From: DB1 sp049323655
Lineage (GTDB): Bacteria; Desulfobacterota; Desulfobulbia; Desulfobulbales; SURF-16
Length of the DNA stretch: 64,000 nucleotides
Assembly (NCBI GenBank): GCA_049323655.1
Contig: JBMONO010000018.1
Span: 1 to 64,000 of the forward strand
Direction of reading: 5' to 3'
Part shown: positions 41,774-50,787 of the stretch, piece by piece
Numbering within the stretch: the stretch's first letter is position 1
Layout: every line of letters starts with the position of its first letter
The notes under the pieces: model-generated
What the model was told of the DNA's origin: nothing
Seen by the model: only the letters and a program-made list of their open reading frames with translations
Database searches by the model: none
Program-made: the position numbers and the translations under genes

Positions 41774-43542
41774 TGCAGCCCCAGTTGCCGGGTTTTTTCC
41801 TCGGTCGGCAGACCATGGTCGTCGAGGCCGCGGATGCGGTAGTAGCGGGCCCGGGCCGCGAGAAACTCCTCGCGATCAAGGGGGCGGATCTCCATGGCGT
41901 TGCCGCTGCTGCCCCCTTCCCGGAAAAAACGGGCGGGCAAATCGTCGTTCGCCGCGGTGAAGCCATTGGCGGCGTTCATGATCCTTTCGTGATAACAGAT
42001 CCTCTCGCCCGTTTCCAGCAGTTCCTGGGCGGAAACCATGACGCCGGTGGCGGCGGTGAATGCCCGGGCATATTCTTCGAGACCGGCGGCGAAAAAGATA
42101 AACTTGCAGGCAATGAGCGAATCGATTACCGCGTTTTGGTCCTCGGCGATCTTGATGATGCGCGCCTTGCCGCTGAAGGTGAAGCGGTCGGTGGCCACCG
42201 GTTTGCGCAGGATCTCGTGGCTGACCGGATAGGCGCGGAGATGGCAGCCGCCCCGGCTGGAAAGGGCGTAGGCGAGCGACATCCCGCAGGCGCCGCGCGG
42301 ATCGTAGGCCGGCAGTTCCAGTCCCTTGACGCTCATCGACATTTCCCTCTGGCCCCGGCTTGCGGCATAGCGGGCCGAGCCCTGGCCCAGGGTCCGGCCC
42401 CGTTCCGTAGTGGCGCCGCCGATCTCGCCCAGCAGATCGAGCAGCTCGGCGGAGAGATCGGGCCGATTCTCGATCTCCCGGTAGCAGGCAAGGGTGGCGG
42501 CGGCGGAGATGGTGTCCATCCCGAAGTCGTTGCACAGCTGATTTGCCTGCATGACGAGATGCATGTCCGTGTTGCCGATCAGGGCGGAGAAGTGGGACAT
42601 GGTCTCGAATTCCGGCATGGAACGGCCGGCCATGGTGCCCCGGCGGGCGATCTTCTTGCAACGGATCTGGCAGCCCATGCAGCCATGTTTGGCGGGCTCA
42701 AAGGCTGTCTTGTAAGCATGGGCGTTGAGTTCACCGGCCCTGGAAAAATGGGTTTTGCGGAAGTTGTCGGTGGGCATCATCCGCCGGGAATCCATCAGGT
42801 CGTAAAGCGAGCCAGTACCGAAGCAGGAAAAGCCGTGCCGGCCGGTGAGGATGGGTGAGGCAGCGGTGAGCCGCAGAATCTCCTCGCGGGCGGCGAGCAG
42901 CTCCTCTTTGTCGTGGATGGCGACGCGGCCGCTGCCCTGCACGAGCAGGTATTTGATCTGTTTGACGGCAAAGCAGCAGCCGATGCCGGTGCGGCCGGCG
43001 GCATGGTGCCGGTCGACGATGAGCGAGGCAAAAGCAACGCCGTTTTCCGCCGCCGGCCCGATGACGGCGAGCGACCCGTCCGGCCGGGCAAGACGGGCGA
43101 ATGCCTCGTTCGTGCTTTTGCCCCACAGGGCGGAGGCGTCGGTGATCTCGACCCTGTCGTCGGTGATCGCAATGCCGCAGGGCCTGTTGGCCCGGCCGGT
43201 GATGACGATGCCGTCCCAGCCGGCCCGTTTCAGGGCAAAGCCGAGTCGGCCGCCCACCGAGCTGTCGGCCACCGCGCCGGTCAGCGGCGAGCGGGACATG
43301 ACGGTGCAGCGACCGGAGGTGGGCGCCGCGGTACCGGTGAGCGGGCCGGCGCAGATGACAAGCGGCATGCCCGGATCGTCCCAGGGCAGGGTGACATGGG
43401 GGCGAAGAAAGAAGCCGGCCAGTCCCTTGCCGCCGATGAAGGTGTGGTACACCTCGTCGCCGGGCCGGAGAACATTGAAGGTTTCCTGGTCGAGGTCGAT
43501 GCGCAGAATGGTGCCGGTCCAGCCGGTGCGGTCGCTGGTCAT
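41758..43542 (-). CDS. Aldehyde:ferredoxin oxidoreductase (tungsten type)
   Basis: A 594-aa AOR-family enzyme that oxidises aldehydes to acids with reduction of ferredoxin, using a W-bis-pyranopterin and one [4Fe-4S] cluster. Family blocks are RIDLDQETF, the FIGGKGLAGFFL loop, GPLTGTAAPTSGR, SVGGRLGFALKRAGWDGIVITG, and the cluster ligands CMGCQIRC (CX2CX3C) plus a Cys in SLIACKF near residue 490. It precedes and overlaps the aldolase gene. The physiological aldehyde is unknown. Confidence 0.9.
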   Translation of the reverse strand: MTSDRTGWTGTILRIDLDQETFNVLRPGDEVYHTFIGGKGLAGFFLRPHVTLPWDDPGMPLVICAGPLTGTAAPTSGRCTVMSRSPLTGAVADSSVGGRLGFALKRAGWDGIVITGRANRPCGIAITDDRVEITDASALWGKSTNEAFARLARPDGSLAVIGPAAENGVAFASLIVDRHHAAGRTGIGCCFAVKQIKYLLVQGSGRVAIHDKEELLAAREEILRLTAASPILTGRHGFSCFGTGSLYDLMDSRRMMPTDNFRKTHFSRAGELNAHAYKTAFEPAKHGCMGCQIRCKKIARRGTMAGRSMPEFETMSHFSALIGNTDMHLVMQANQLCNDFGMDTISAAATLACYREIENRPDLSAELLDLLGEIGGATTERGRTLGQGSARYAASRGQREMSMSVKGLELPAYDPRGACGMSLAYALSSRGGCHLRAYPVSHEILRKPVATDRFTFSGKARIIKIAEDQNAVIDSLIACKFIFFAAGLEEYARAFTAATGVMVSAQELLETGERICYHERIMNAANGFTAANDDLPARFFREGGSSGNAMEIRPLDREEFLAARARYYRIRGLDDHGLPTEEKTRQLGLQWKHW

Positions 43543-43600
43543 GCCCTTTTCATCGCTTTGCTGAGGTTGTCGATGTGGAAAGTGAAAATCTTGTCCGGCC

Positions 43601-45910
43601 TTACCCTAGCCGGTTTGCCGGAGAATTTCCATTGGAATCGTTGCCGTCCAGGGTGCGGGCAATCGCTTTGAGCAGGGTCTCGCACAGCAACGGTTTTTGC
43701 AGGAAGATGCTCTGAGGAAAGAGGTGTTGTCTTTGCCGGTCATCATCTGTAAAGCCTGACATGAAAATAATTTTCAGGTCAGGTCGGCTGCGGCAAAGCT
43801 GCTGGGCCAGCTCCAGACCGGTCTGCCCGGCCATGACCATGTCGGTAATCACCAGATCGCAGTGGCGGGAATGAAAAATGCCAAGGGCCTGCCGCGCATC
43901 TGTGGCCGTGACAACGGTGTAGCCAAACGATGAGAGCATCGCCTGGAAGACAAGGCGGATATACTCGTCGTCGTCCACTACCAGGACGGTTTCGCTGCCG
44001 CGCCGGAGTCCCCTGGTAACAGAGGGAGCGGGCGCGGCCTCCTGTTTTTCCGTGACCGGCAGATACACACTGAAGACGGTGCGCCCCGGATGACTGTCGA
44101 CCGTGATGCAGCCCTCGTGCTGCTTCACGATGCCGTACACCGTTGACAGGCCGAGGCCGGTGCCGTGACCCTTTTCCTTGGTGGTGAAAAAGGGCTCGAA
44201 GATGGAGTCGAGAATTTCCCCGGGGATGCCGATTCCGGCATCCGTCACGGCAAGCAGGACATAATCGCCGGGCATGACCTCCCCCCTGATGCACGGAGGA
44301 AAATCGGCGCCAAGGGTGCGACTTGCAACCGTGATTTGTATCTCCCCGCCAGCGGGCATGGCGTCGCGGGCATTGACCGCGAGGTTCATGATGACCTGCT
44401 CGATCTGACCTGTATCTGCACGCACGCCGGGCACCTCCTCATCGGCGTGCAGGGTAAGGATGACGTCATCGCCGAGAAGCCGGTACAGCATCTTGGCCAT
44501 CTGGTGGATGACGACGCGCAGGTTGACGACCGTAAAACTGAGCACCTGTTTCCGGCTGAAGGCGAGGAGCTGGCGGGTGAGCGTCGCGGCCTTTTCCCCG
44601 GAATCGTAGATGATCTCCATCTTTTCCCGGATAAACGCGAGTTTTTCGGCGCTCAGGTCCCTGACGTCGAGATTGTCCAGAAGCAGCCCGCTGTAGCCCA
44701 TGATGACGGTGAGGATGTTGTTGAAGTCATGGGCCACGCCGCTGGCAAGGCGACCGATGGTTTCCGTTTTCTGGGCCTGGAGAAACTGTCCTTCCAGCTG
44801 GCGCTTTTGTTCTTCCGCTTTTTTCCATTCGGAAATATCCTGAAGCGACTCAACGATGCCGACCATCTCATTGTTTTCAAAGACCGGGGTGGCGATGATG
44901 CTGGCAAATATCGAGCGGCCGTCCGGCAGGGTGACCGGCGCCTGAATCCGAACCTGCTGCTCTCCTTTTTCGATGCGGTGCAGCAGGCAGGTTTCCCCTG
45001 TGCAGAATTCGCCGCAGAGCAGGGCGGAACAGGCAAGAGGAGCCGTTGGTCGGTTTCTTTCCTGGCGCAGCAGGTCGGTCATGGCCTTGTTGGTCCGGAC
45101 GATGCGTTTTTGCCGGTCGATGAAGCGGATCGCATCGCCGGCGCTGTCAAGGATGTTTTGAATCGCATCGCGGGAAACGGTGGTTTTTTGCAACTGCTCC
45201 GTCATATGCTGGAAGGCCCGGGCCAGAATGCCGAACTCATCCCGCCGCCCGGTATCGACCACAATGGCACGCTCGCCGCGGGCGATGCGGGCGGTCGCCG
45301 CCGTCAGTTGCCGGAGCGGGGCGGAGAGCCAGGCGGCAAAAAGGTGGGCCAGGGCCAGGCCGATGGCAATAGCCACCAGCCCGACAAAGAGGATGTGCCC
45401 TTTCACATTGGCGATTTCTGTTTCCGTGCGTCTGTGGGAGTGGCTGACAAAGAGGGTGCCGAGCCACGCCTCGCCGACGATGATGGGGACGACGATGTCA
45501 TCGTGCGAGCCTTTTCCCGTTGTTTTTCTGGAGTGGATCACCTCCGGGAGGGCAAAGTTGCGGCCAGCGACACTGATGGGGTCGAAGTGGCGCTTGCCGA
45601 CCTCGGCGAGATCGCTGTGCATGACCACCATCCCGGAAGGATCAAGGATCTTGATGGCATGGAGATGCTCCTTTTCCGCGTTGTGGGCGCTCTGGATGAT
45701 GGTGTACAGCCGGTAGGCATCATCAAGGAGCAGCGGCTCCCTGCAGCGGGCGGCAAGGGAGGTGGCAAAGGTCAGAGATTTCTGGTGATCGAGAGAAAGA
45801 AGATGATTTTCCTCCCGGATCATGAAGAGAAAGCCGGTGGCCATCACCAGCAGGGCGGTGACCGCGGAAATGATGATACTTAACCGTGTTCGCAGGCTGT
45901 TGCCGATCAT
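43601..45910 (-). CDS. HAMP-PAS hybrid histidine kinase linked to a PhnD-like binding protein
   Basis: A 769-aa membrane kinase. A transmembrane helix (~12-30), a periplasmic sensor region, a second helix (~170-195) and HAMP (~195-245) precede a PAS domain (~255-365) with clustered cysteines (CSALLCGEFCTGETCLLH). HisKA has GVAHDFNNILTVIMGYSG, the HATPase has NLAVNARDAM and GHGTGLGLS, and the C-terminal receiver has DLVITDMVMAGQTG. It starts 36 bases downstream of the PhnD-like gene on the same strand, so the binding protein probably presents a ligand to the periplasmic domain. Confidence 0.9.
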   Translation of the reverse strand: MIGNSLRTRLSIIISAVTALLVMATGFLFMIREENHLLSLDHQKSLTFATSLAARCREPLLLDDAYRLYTIIQSAHNAEKEHLHAIKILDPSGMVVMHSDLAEVGKRHFDPISVAGRNFALPEVIHSRKTTGKGSHDDIVVPIIVGEAWLGTLFVSHSHRRTETEIANVKGHILFVGLVAIAIGLALAHLFAAWLSAPLRQLTAATARIARGERAIVVDTGRRDEFGILARAFQHMTEQLQKTTVSRDAIQNILDSAGDAIRFIDRQKRIVRTNKAMTDLLRQERNRPTAPLACSALLCGEFCTGETCLLHRIEKGEQQVRIQAPVTLPDGRSIFASIIATPVFENNEMVGIVESLQDISEWKKAEEQKRQLEGQFLQAQKTETIGRLASGVAHDFNNILTVIMGYSGLLLDNLDVRDLSAEKLAFIREKMEIIYDSGEKAATLTRQLLAFSRKQVLSFTVVNLRVVIHQMAKMLYRLLGDDVILTLHADEEVPGVRADTGQIEQVIMNLAVNARDAMPAGGEIQITVASRTLGADFPPCIRGEVMPGDYVLLAVTDAGIGIPGEILDSIFEPFFTTKEKGHGTGLGLSTVYGIVKQHEGCITVDSHPGRTVFSVYLPVTEKQEAAPAPSVTRGLRRGSETVLVVDDDEYIRLVFQAMLSSFGYTVVTATDARQALGIFHSRHCDLVITDMVMAGQTGLELAQQLCRSRPDLKIIFMSGFTDDDRQRQHLFPQSIFLQKPLLCETLLKAIARTLDGNDSNGNSPANRLG

Positions 45911-45946
45911 GCGGGTATTATCCCGGAGACGGAAGAAGTTGGGCTG

Positions 45947-46846
45947 TCAGTATCCACTGGCGCGGAGCCGGTCGTATGTCGCGTCGGCAGTGCGGACAAA
46001 GCCGCTGAGCTCTGCCTTGGTAAGAATGGCGGCGTGGTCCGGGTTGTTTTTGTCCAGCAGCAGACAGCCGCCAAAGACGGCGTTGATAATGTCCGGGCTC
46101 ACATGTCTGCCGGCAGCGAAAACGGCGGACGGGATCGTGTCGGTTTTGGCGATGGTGCGCAGTTCATTGATATTGAGCTTGCTGTTTTTGGCAACCTTGG
46201 CAAGGGCATGGTCGCAGATGACGCCGGCCTCAACCTTTTTGAAATAGACATTGAAGGCTATTTCCTCGCAGCAGCCGCCGGCCCCGACAAACGGTCTGAG
46301 GTTTTCCAGCACCCCGTGTTCGGCGAACAGTTTCCGGCCCGCCACCCATTTAACCCCGGAGACCGAAGGGCCGAACTGTACCCTTTTGTCGGCAAGGTCG
46401 GCAATCCGAAGATAGGGCGAATCCTTACGGACAATGACCAGGCCGGTCACCGTATCCTTGCCGTCCTCGGTGATCGTCTTGAGCAGATGTTCCCGGTGGT
46501 AGGAGGGGCTGAGGCGGACAAAGAAAGGTGAATCCTGCAGGACGAAGTCGATCTGGCCGTTTTGCAGAGAACGTTCCAGGGAGGCCATGTCCGCGACGAT
46601 GACCAGTTCCATTTTTTTTCCGGTTGTGTCGGAGAGAAAACGGATCAGAGGCGAATAGAGTTCAAAGGAGCTCACCGCGTCGCCGCAGTGCAGTACGGCT
46701 ACGGCGAGCGGTTTTGGTTTTTCCGTCCCGGCCTGCGCCGCCTGGGCGTTGAGAAGGAAAAGGCCGAGGAGAAGGACGATGAGAGGAGAGAGAATGCGAC
46801 CTGCTGATTCGGCCCATTTCACCCTGGTATCGAGCCTTTCGTGCAT
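45947..46846 (-). CDS. PhnD-like phosphate/phosphonate-family periplasmic binding protein
   Basis: A 299-aa exported binding protein of the PhnD/transferrin-like type. The start at 46846 is favoured because it yields a signal peptide ending near AQAAQAG; an ATG at 46939 would add an unlikely 31-residue lead. Blocks such as AVLHCGDAVSSFELYSPLIRFL, IDFVLQDSPFFVRL and GVICDHALAKVA are typical. There are no ABC permease genes nearby; instead the next gene is a hybrid histidine kinase, so sensing rather than uptake is inferred. The ligand is unknown. Confidence 0.85.
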   Translation of the reverse strand: MHERLDTRVKWAESAGRILSPLIVLLLGLFLLNAQAAQAGTEKPKPLAVAVLHCGDAVSSFELYSPLIRFLSDTTGKKMELVIVADMASLERSLQNGQIDFVLQDSPFFVRLSPSYHREHLLKTITEDGKDTVTGLVIVRKDSPYLRIADLADKRVQFGPSVSGVKWVAGRKLFAEHGVLENLRPFVGAGGCCEEIAFNVYFKKVEAGVICDHALAKVAKNSKLNINELRTIAKTDTIPSAVFAAGRHVSPDIINAVFGGCLLLDKNNPDHAAILTKAELSGFVRTADATYDRLRASGY

Positions 46847-47004
46847 TGCCGAGTCTCGTGATTGATTTTTGTGGTAAAAAGCCCGGTGCAATCGATTGGA
46901 ATACTTTTCCCTGAACAGTTGCGACATTTCATGCGACATTTTTGTGTCGTCATTTCCCGGAGAGGTGCACTGATGTCACACAACAACAGTGTAGTGTTTC
47001 GCCG

Positions 47005-47361
47005 ATGAAAATTCAAGCAAAACTGCTGGTGGACTTTCTCGGGCTGTCGCTGCCCTTTCTGGTTGCCAGCCAGGCTGTTTTTTATGTCACCGAAAGAGAT
47101 GCCCTGAAGGAGAACATCCTCAATCACCACGATTCCGTGACCTCCATCCAGCAGCAGCGGATTCGGGCGATAAGTCAGCAGAATGCGGAGCGCTTGCGCC
47201 TTGTCACCAGTCGCACCCAGCTGCGCATCAGCCTGGCCCGTTTTTTCGCCATCGGTGCCCGAGAAGAGCTGGCCAGGATCACCACCAGCCTGCGCGATGC
47301 CGACAACTTATTGGGGTCAGGTCTTGAAAGGGTGCATATTGTATTATTTGTCAAGACCTGA
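47005..47361 (+). pseudogene. Truncated tandem duplicate of the downstream sensor kinase gene
   Basis: The frame starts at ATG 47005 and encodes about 100 residues that align with the N-terminus of the kinase at 47467: LPFLVASQAVFYVTERDALK against MPFLVIGHLIFYVSERNALK, and SRTQLRISLARF against SRTQLRISLSRF. The similarity ends at the codons for RDA, directly before the REP-like palindrome at 47313, and the last ~18 codons lie in that palindrome. The upstream word CATGCGACATTTTT is also shared (46930s and 47400s), so the duplication included the promoter region. It retains one membrane helix but no kinase domains. Confidence 0.82.
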
Positions 47362-47365
47362 CCCC
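47313..47365. repeat. REP-like palindrome with GGGGTCAGGTCTTGA arms
   Basis: Two perfect 15-base arms, GGGGTCAGGTCTTGA and its complement, enclose an AT-rich 23-base centre. From memory, words of this kind flank or accompany REP-associated (Y1-type) tyrosine transposases in other genomes. No transposase is encoded in the window. It marks the point where the duplicated kinase fragment ends. Confidence 0.75.
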
Positions 47366-47437
47366 TAAAGAGTTTTTTTCTTGACCGTATCTCCATTCCA
47401 TGCGACATTTTTTCAATAACTTTCTTGGAGTTAATCA

Positions 47438-47467
47438 ATGAGGCGTTGCGCTACGGTTTTTTGTTGA
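47438..47467 (+). CDS. Nine-codon leader ORF coupled to the kinase start
   Basis: ATG at 47438 follows GGAG at 47427-47430 and encodes MRRCATVFC before a TGA whose A is also the first base of the kinase ATG (TGATG at 47465-47469). The kinase ATG itself has no recognisable ribosome binding site, so re-initiation after the leader is plausible. Confidence 0.4.
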   Translation: MRRCATVFC

Positions 47468-50400
47468 TGAGCATTCGGACAAAATTGATCGCACTCTATC
47501 TTGCCCTGTCGATGCCGTTTCTTGTCATTGGCCATCTGATTTTCTATGTCAGTGAGCGCAATGCGCTCAAAAAGAGCATCCTCAGTCAACTGGAGTCCGT
47601 TGCTTCTCTCCAGCAGCAGCGGATCCAGGGGATAAATCGACAGAATGCGGAAAGGTTGAATCTCGTCACCAGCCGCACCCAGCTGCGGATCAGTCTTTCC
47701 CGCTTTCTGGCCACCGGCGACCAAGAGCAGCATGCCAGAATCGTCGCTATTCTCCGTGATGCCAGGGCATCGATCCCGGATTTCAAGAACATCGCCATTT
47801 TTTCTGCAGCCGGTGAAATGGTCGCGGCAACCGATTCGGAATCGTACGTCAAAGATGGTGTGTGTCAGGGTTTTTTTGCCGTGGCCAGCCAAAGCAATCA
47901 GGTCGATCTTTTTTATCGCGATAAGGACGGGCAACTTTCCCTCTGTCTGGCCGGTCCACTCTTCCTTGACAAGACCTTTCTTGGCGTCCTGCTCATCGAT
48001 GTGACGATGGATGCCATGCTGGCGGCGGTCGGTGATTATACCGGTCTGGGACGCAGCGGTGAGATCGTACTGGCCAAAAAAAGTCCCACCGGCGAGATCA
48101 TTTTTCTCCTGCCGACCAGGTTTCATCCGGATGCAGCTTTGCGGCCCGTCCCGGTCGGACATGACGAGGAGTTGCCCATTCAACGCACCCTGGCAAAAAA
48201 AGAGCATCTGGTGGTCGAATCCGTCGATTACCGTGGCGTGTCGGTGCTGGTTGCAAGTCGGTATCTGCCAGATCTTGATTGGGGGCTGGTTGTCAAGATC
48301 GACAAGGAGGAGGGATTCGCACCGCTTGCGGCCATGAATACCTTGCTGTTTGCCATCCTTTCCGCTCTCGCCTTTTTCATCCTACTGGCATCCTATCTCT
48401 TCGCTCGCATTGTCACCAGACCGGTTATTCGTTTGACCGATGTGGCCCGCCAAATCGCTGCTGACAAGTTGACCGTGCGGGCTGAGGCGTCCGGTGCCGA
48501 CGAGATCAGCGAACTTGCCGCAACATTCAACCGGATGGCGGACAAACTGATCGCCGCACGCCGCGTCCTGGAAGAAAAGATGAACGAATTGCGGGCGATT
48601 CTCGACAACGCGCCTGCGGTTATTTTTTTGAAGGATACTGAGGGCAGATATCTCCTTGTCAACCGTCGTTTCGAGCAGCTTTTCGGGGTGCGGGCTGTCG
48701 AATTCGTCGGCAAGACAGACGACGATCTCTTTCCGCCGGTCACGGCGGAAATCCTGCGGGCCAATGACCGGCAGGTGTTCGCCTCCCTCTCGTCCCGTCA
48801 GTTTGAAGAGCAGATCCCCCTGTCAGATGGTCCGCACACCTATCTGACCGTCAAATTCGCCCTGTGCGATCAGGGAGGGATTCCCTACGGCCTGTGCGGC
48901 ATCTCCACCGATATCAGCGAGATGATCCAGGCGCGCAGCGCCTTGCAGCAGAGCAAGGAGGAATGGGAAAAGACCTTTGACGCCATGACCGACATCATCA
49001 CCATCCATGATCAGGAGCGGCGGATTGTCCGCGCCAACAGGGCAGCCTGTGCCTTGTTCCAGGCCCGCGAGGACGAGCTGCGCGGTCGATACTGTTACGA
49101 GCTGTTCAGCCCTGCCGGCGCCCCTTGCACCGACTGCCCCGGCCTGATGACGCTCAAGGAGGGAAAAACCCACAGCGGCAATATGGTTCACAACAAACTG
49201 GGCAGGATCTTTCATGTGACAAGCTCGCCGCTTGTCGGCGAGCAGGGCGGACTCGTCGGCATGGTTCACATCGCGAAAGACATCACCGAACACAAGAAGA
49301 TGGAGGCCCAACTCTTTCAGGCCCAGAAGATGGAGGCGATCGGCGTGCTGGCCGGCGGCATTGCCCATGACTTCAACAACATCCTCTCCGCCATCATCGG
49401 CTATGCCGAACTGACGCAGCTCGAAGTGGAAGAAGGCAGCCGGGCCGCGAGCCATGTCGCCCAGGTGATCCAGGCCGCCCAGCGGGCTTCCGGACTGGTC
49501 AGGCAGATTCTGACCTTCAGCCGCAAGGGCGCCCCGCGCCGGGAGAGATTGCAACCTTCTCTCATCGTCAAGGAGGCGCTGAAGCTGCTGCGGGCCTCCC
49601 TGCCCACTACCCTGGAGATCAAGGAGGACATTGATCGCGGCAGCGGATTCATTTTTGCCGATCCGGTCCAGCTCCATCAGATCATCGTCAATCTCTGCAC
49701 CAATGCCCTCCATGCCATGGAAGAAGAGACCGGAGTGGTCACGGTCGGACTGGCACGGCGGGAACTGGGGGCCGATGAGCTGGCCGGCCATCCCGGCGTC
49801 GCCCCCGGCCCCTTTGTCGAGCTGGTTGTCAGCGATAGCGGCTGCGGCATGGACCCCCGGATCCTGCCGCGCATCTTTGATCCGTACTTCACCACCAAAC
49901 CGGTCGGCAAAGGTACCGGGCTCGGTCTGGCGGTGGTACATGGTGCGGTGGAGAATTGCGGCGGCATGATCATGGTGGAAAGCGAGCCGGGCAAAGGATC
50001 GTCCTTCCACGTCTTTTTCCCGGCCGTGGCGGAAGAGGCGAGGGAGAGCGAAGGCGAGGGGGAAAAAGAGTTTCTGCCCGCCGGCACGGAGCGCATTCTC
50101 GTTGTTGATGATGAAAGCACTCTTGTCGCTCTTTATGAGGCGATGCTTTCCCGTCTCGGTTACCTCGTCACCGCCGTCTCCGGCAGTGACGAGGCCCTGG
50201 CCGCGTTTCTGGCCGATCCCGATGGTTTCGATTTGCTCATCACCGATCAGACCATGCCCGGCATGTCAGGCGCGCGGCTGACCAGGGAGGTGCTCTCCCG
50301 ACGGCCCGATTTGCCGATTATTCTCTGCACCGGCTACAGCTCGACCCTCTCCGAGGACACGGCGCGGCAGATCGGCATTGCCTGCTATCTGCAGAAGCCG

Positions 50401-50469
50401 GTGGACGGCAATAAACTGGCCCGGGAGGTACGGCGGGTTCTTGACGAGAGCGGCGGCCAACCGGCCTGA
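47467..50469 (+). CDS. Cache-HAMP-PAS-PAS hybrid histidine kinase
   Basis: A 1000-aa membrane sensor. Helix 1 (~8-27), a periplasmic Cache-like region (~30-290), helix 2 (~295-318) and HAMP lead to PAS domains at ~370-490 and ~495-610; the second has a Cys-rich insert (CYELFSPAGAPCTDCPG). HisKA has GGIAHDFNNILSAIIGYAEL, the HATPase has NLCTNALHAM and GKGTGLGLAV, and the receiver has DLLITDQTMPGMSG. A truncated tandem copy of its 5' end lies directly upstream. Start choice is uncertain: the ATG at 47467 lacks its own ribosome binding site, and an in-frame TTG at 47425 is an alternative. Confidence 0.9.
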   Translation: MSIRTKLIALYLALSMPFLVIGHLIFYVSERNALKKSILSQLESVASLQQQRIQGINRQNAERLNLVTSRTQLRISLSRFLATGDQEQHARIVAILRDARASIPDFKNIAIFSAAGEMVAATDSESYVKDGVCQGFFAVASQSNQVDLFYRDKDGQLSLCLAGPLFLDKTFLGVLLIDVTMDAMLAAVGDYTGLGRSGEIVLAKKSPTGEIIFLLPTRFHPDAALRPVPVGHDEELPIQRTLAKKEHLVVESVDYRGVSVLVASRYLPDLDWGLVVKIDKEEGFAPLAAMNTLLFAILSALAFFILLASYLFARIVTRPVIRLTDVARQIAADKLTVRAEASGADEISELAATFNRMADKLIAARRVLEEKMNELRAILDNAPAVIFLKDTEGRYLLVNRRFEQLFGVRAVEFVGKTDDDLFPPVTAEILRANDRQVFASLSSRQFEEQIPLSDGPHTYLTVKFALCDQGGIPYGLCGISTDISEMIQARSALQQSKEEWEKTFDAMTDIITIHDQERRIVRANRAACALFQAREDELRGRYCYELFSPAGAPCTDCPGLMTLKEGKTHSGNMVHNKLGRIFHVTSSPLVGEQGGLVGMVHIAKDITEHKKMEAQLFQAQKMEAIGVLAGGIAHDFNNILSAIIGYAELTQLEVEEGSRAASHVAQVIQAAQRASGLVRQILTFSRKGAPRRERLQPSLIVKEALKLLRASLPTTLEIKEDIDRGSGFIFADPVQLHQIIVNLCTNALHAMEEETGVVTVGLARRELGADELAGHPGVAPGPFVELVVSDSGCGMDPRILPRIFDPYFTTKPVGKGTGLGLAVVHGAVENCGGMIMVESEPGKGSSFHVFFPAVAEEARESEGEGEKEFLPAGTERILVVDDESTLVALYEAMLSRLGYLVTAVSGSDEALAAFLADPDGFDLLITDQTMPGMSGARLTREVLSRRPDLPIILCTGYSSTLSEDTARQIGIACYLQKPVDGNKLAREVRRVLDESGGQPA

Positions 50470-50552
50470 TGTTTCTCTGAATGGGTTGTCCTGGCCATGC
50501 CGGGCAAAATCGACTATGATCGGTAAAACGTCTGTTCGCGGAGGACAAACCC

Positions 50553-50765
50553 ATGTCGATCAAACTCATAGCCCTTGATCTGTATCGGGCGCAACAGCAG
50601 GTGGAGGATCTGACCGCCCGATGCGCCAAGGCGACGCCCGCCGAGCGGGAGGCGCTGGAACAGGAACTGCGCCAGGCCGAGGAGGAGCTGCGCCAGCTGC
50701 GCCGCATCCTCGACGGCGCCAAAAAACCGCTGCCCTTCCGCCGGTCTCTGCGGGAGCGGCACTGA
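50553..50765 (+). CDS. Small coiled-coil protein
   Basis: A 70-aa hydrophilic protein beginning MSIKLIALDLYRAQQQVEDL, with a heptad-like run from residue ~28 (AEREALEQELRQAEEELRQL) and a basic C-terminus. GGAGG precedes the ATG. It lies 22 bases upstream of the CysZ-like gene. Similar short proteins accompany that type of membrane protein in related bacteria as far as I can recall, but no function is known. Confidence 0.7.
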   Translation: MSIKLIALDLYRAQQQVEDLTARCAKATPAEREALEQELRQAEEELRQLRRILDGAKKPLPFRRSLRERH

Positions 50766-50787
50766 GCCCTGCTGTCGGAGTGGGTCG

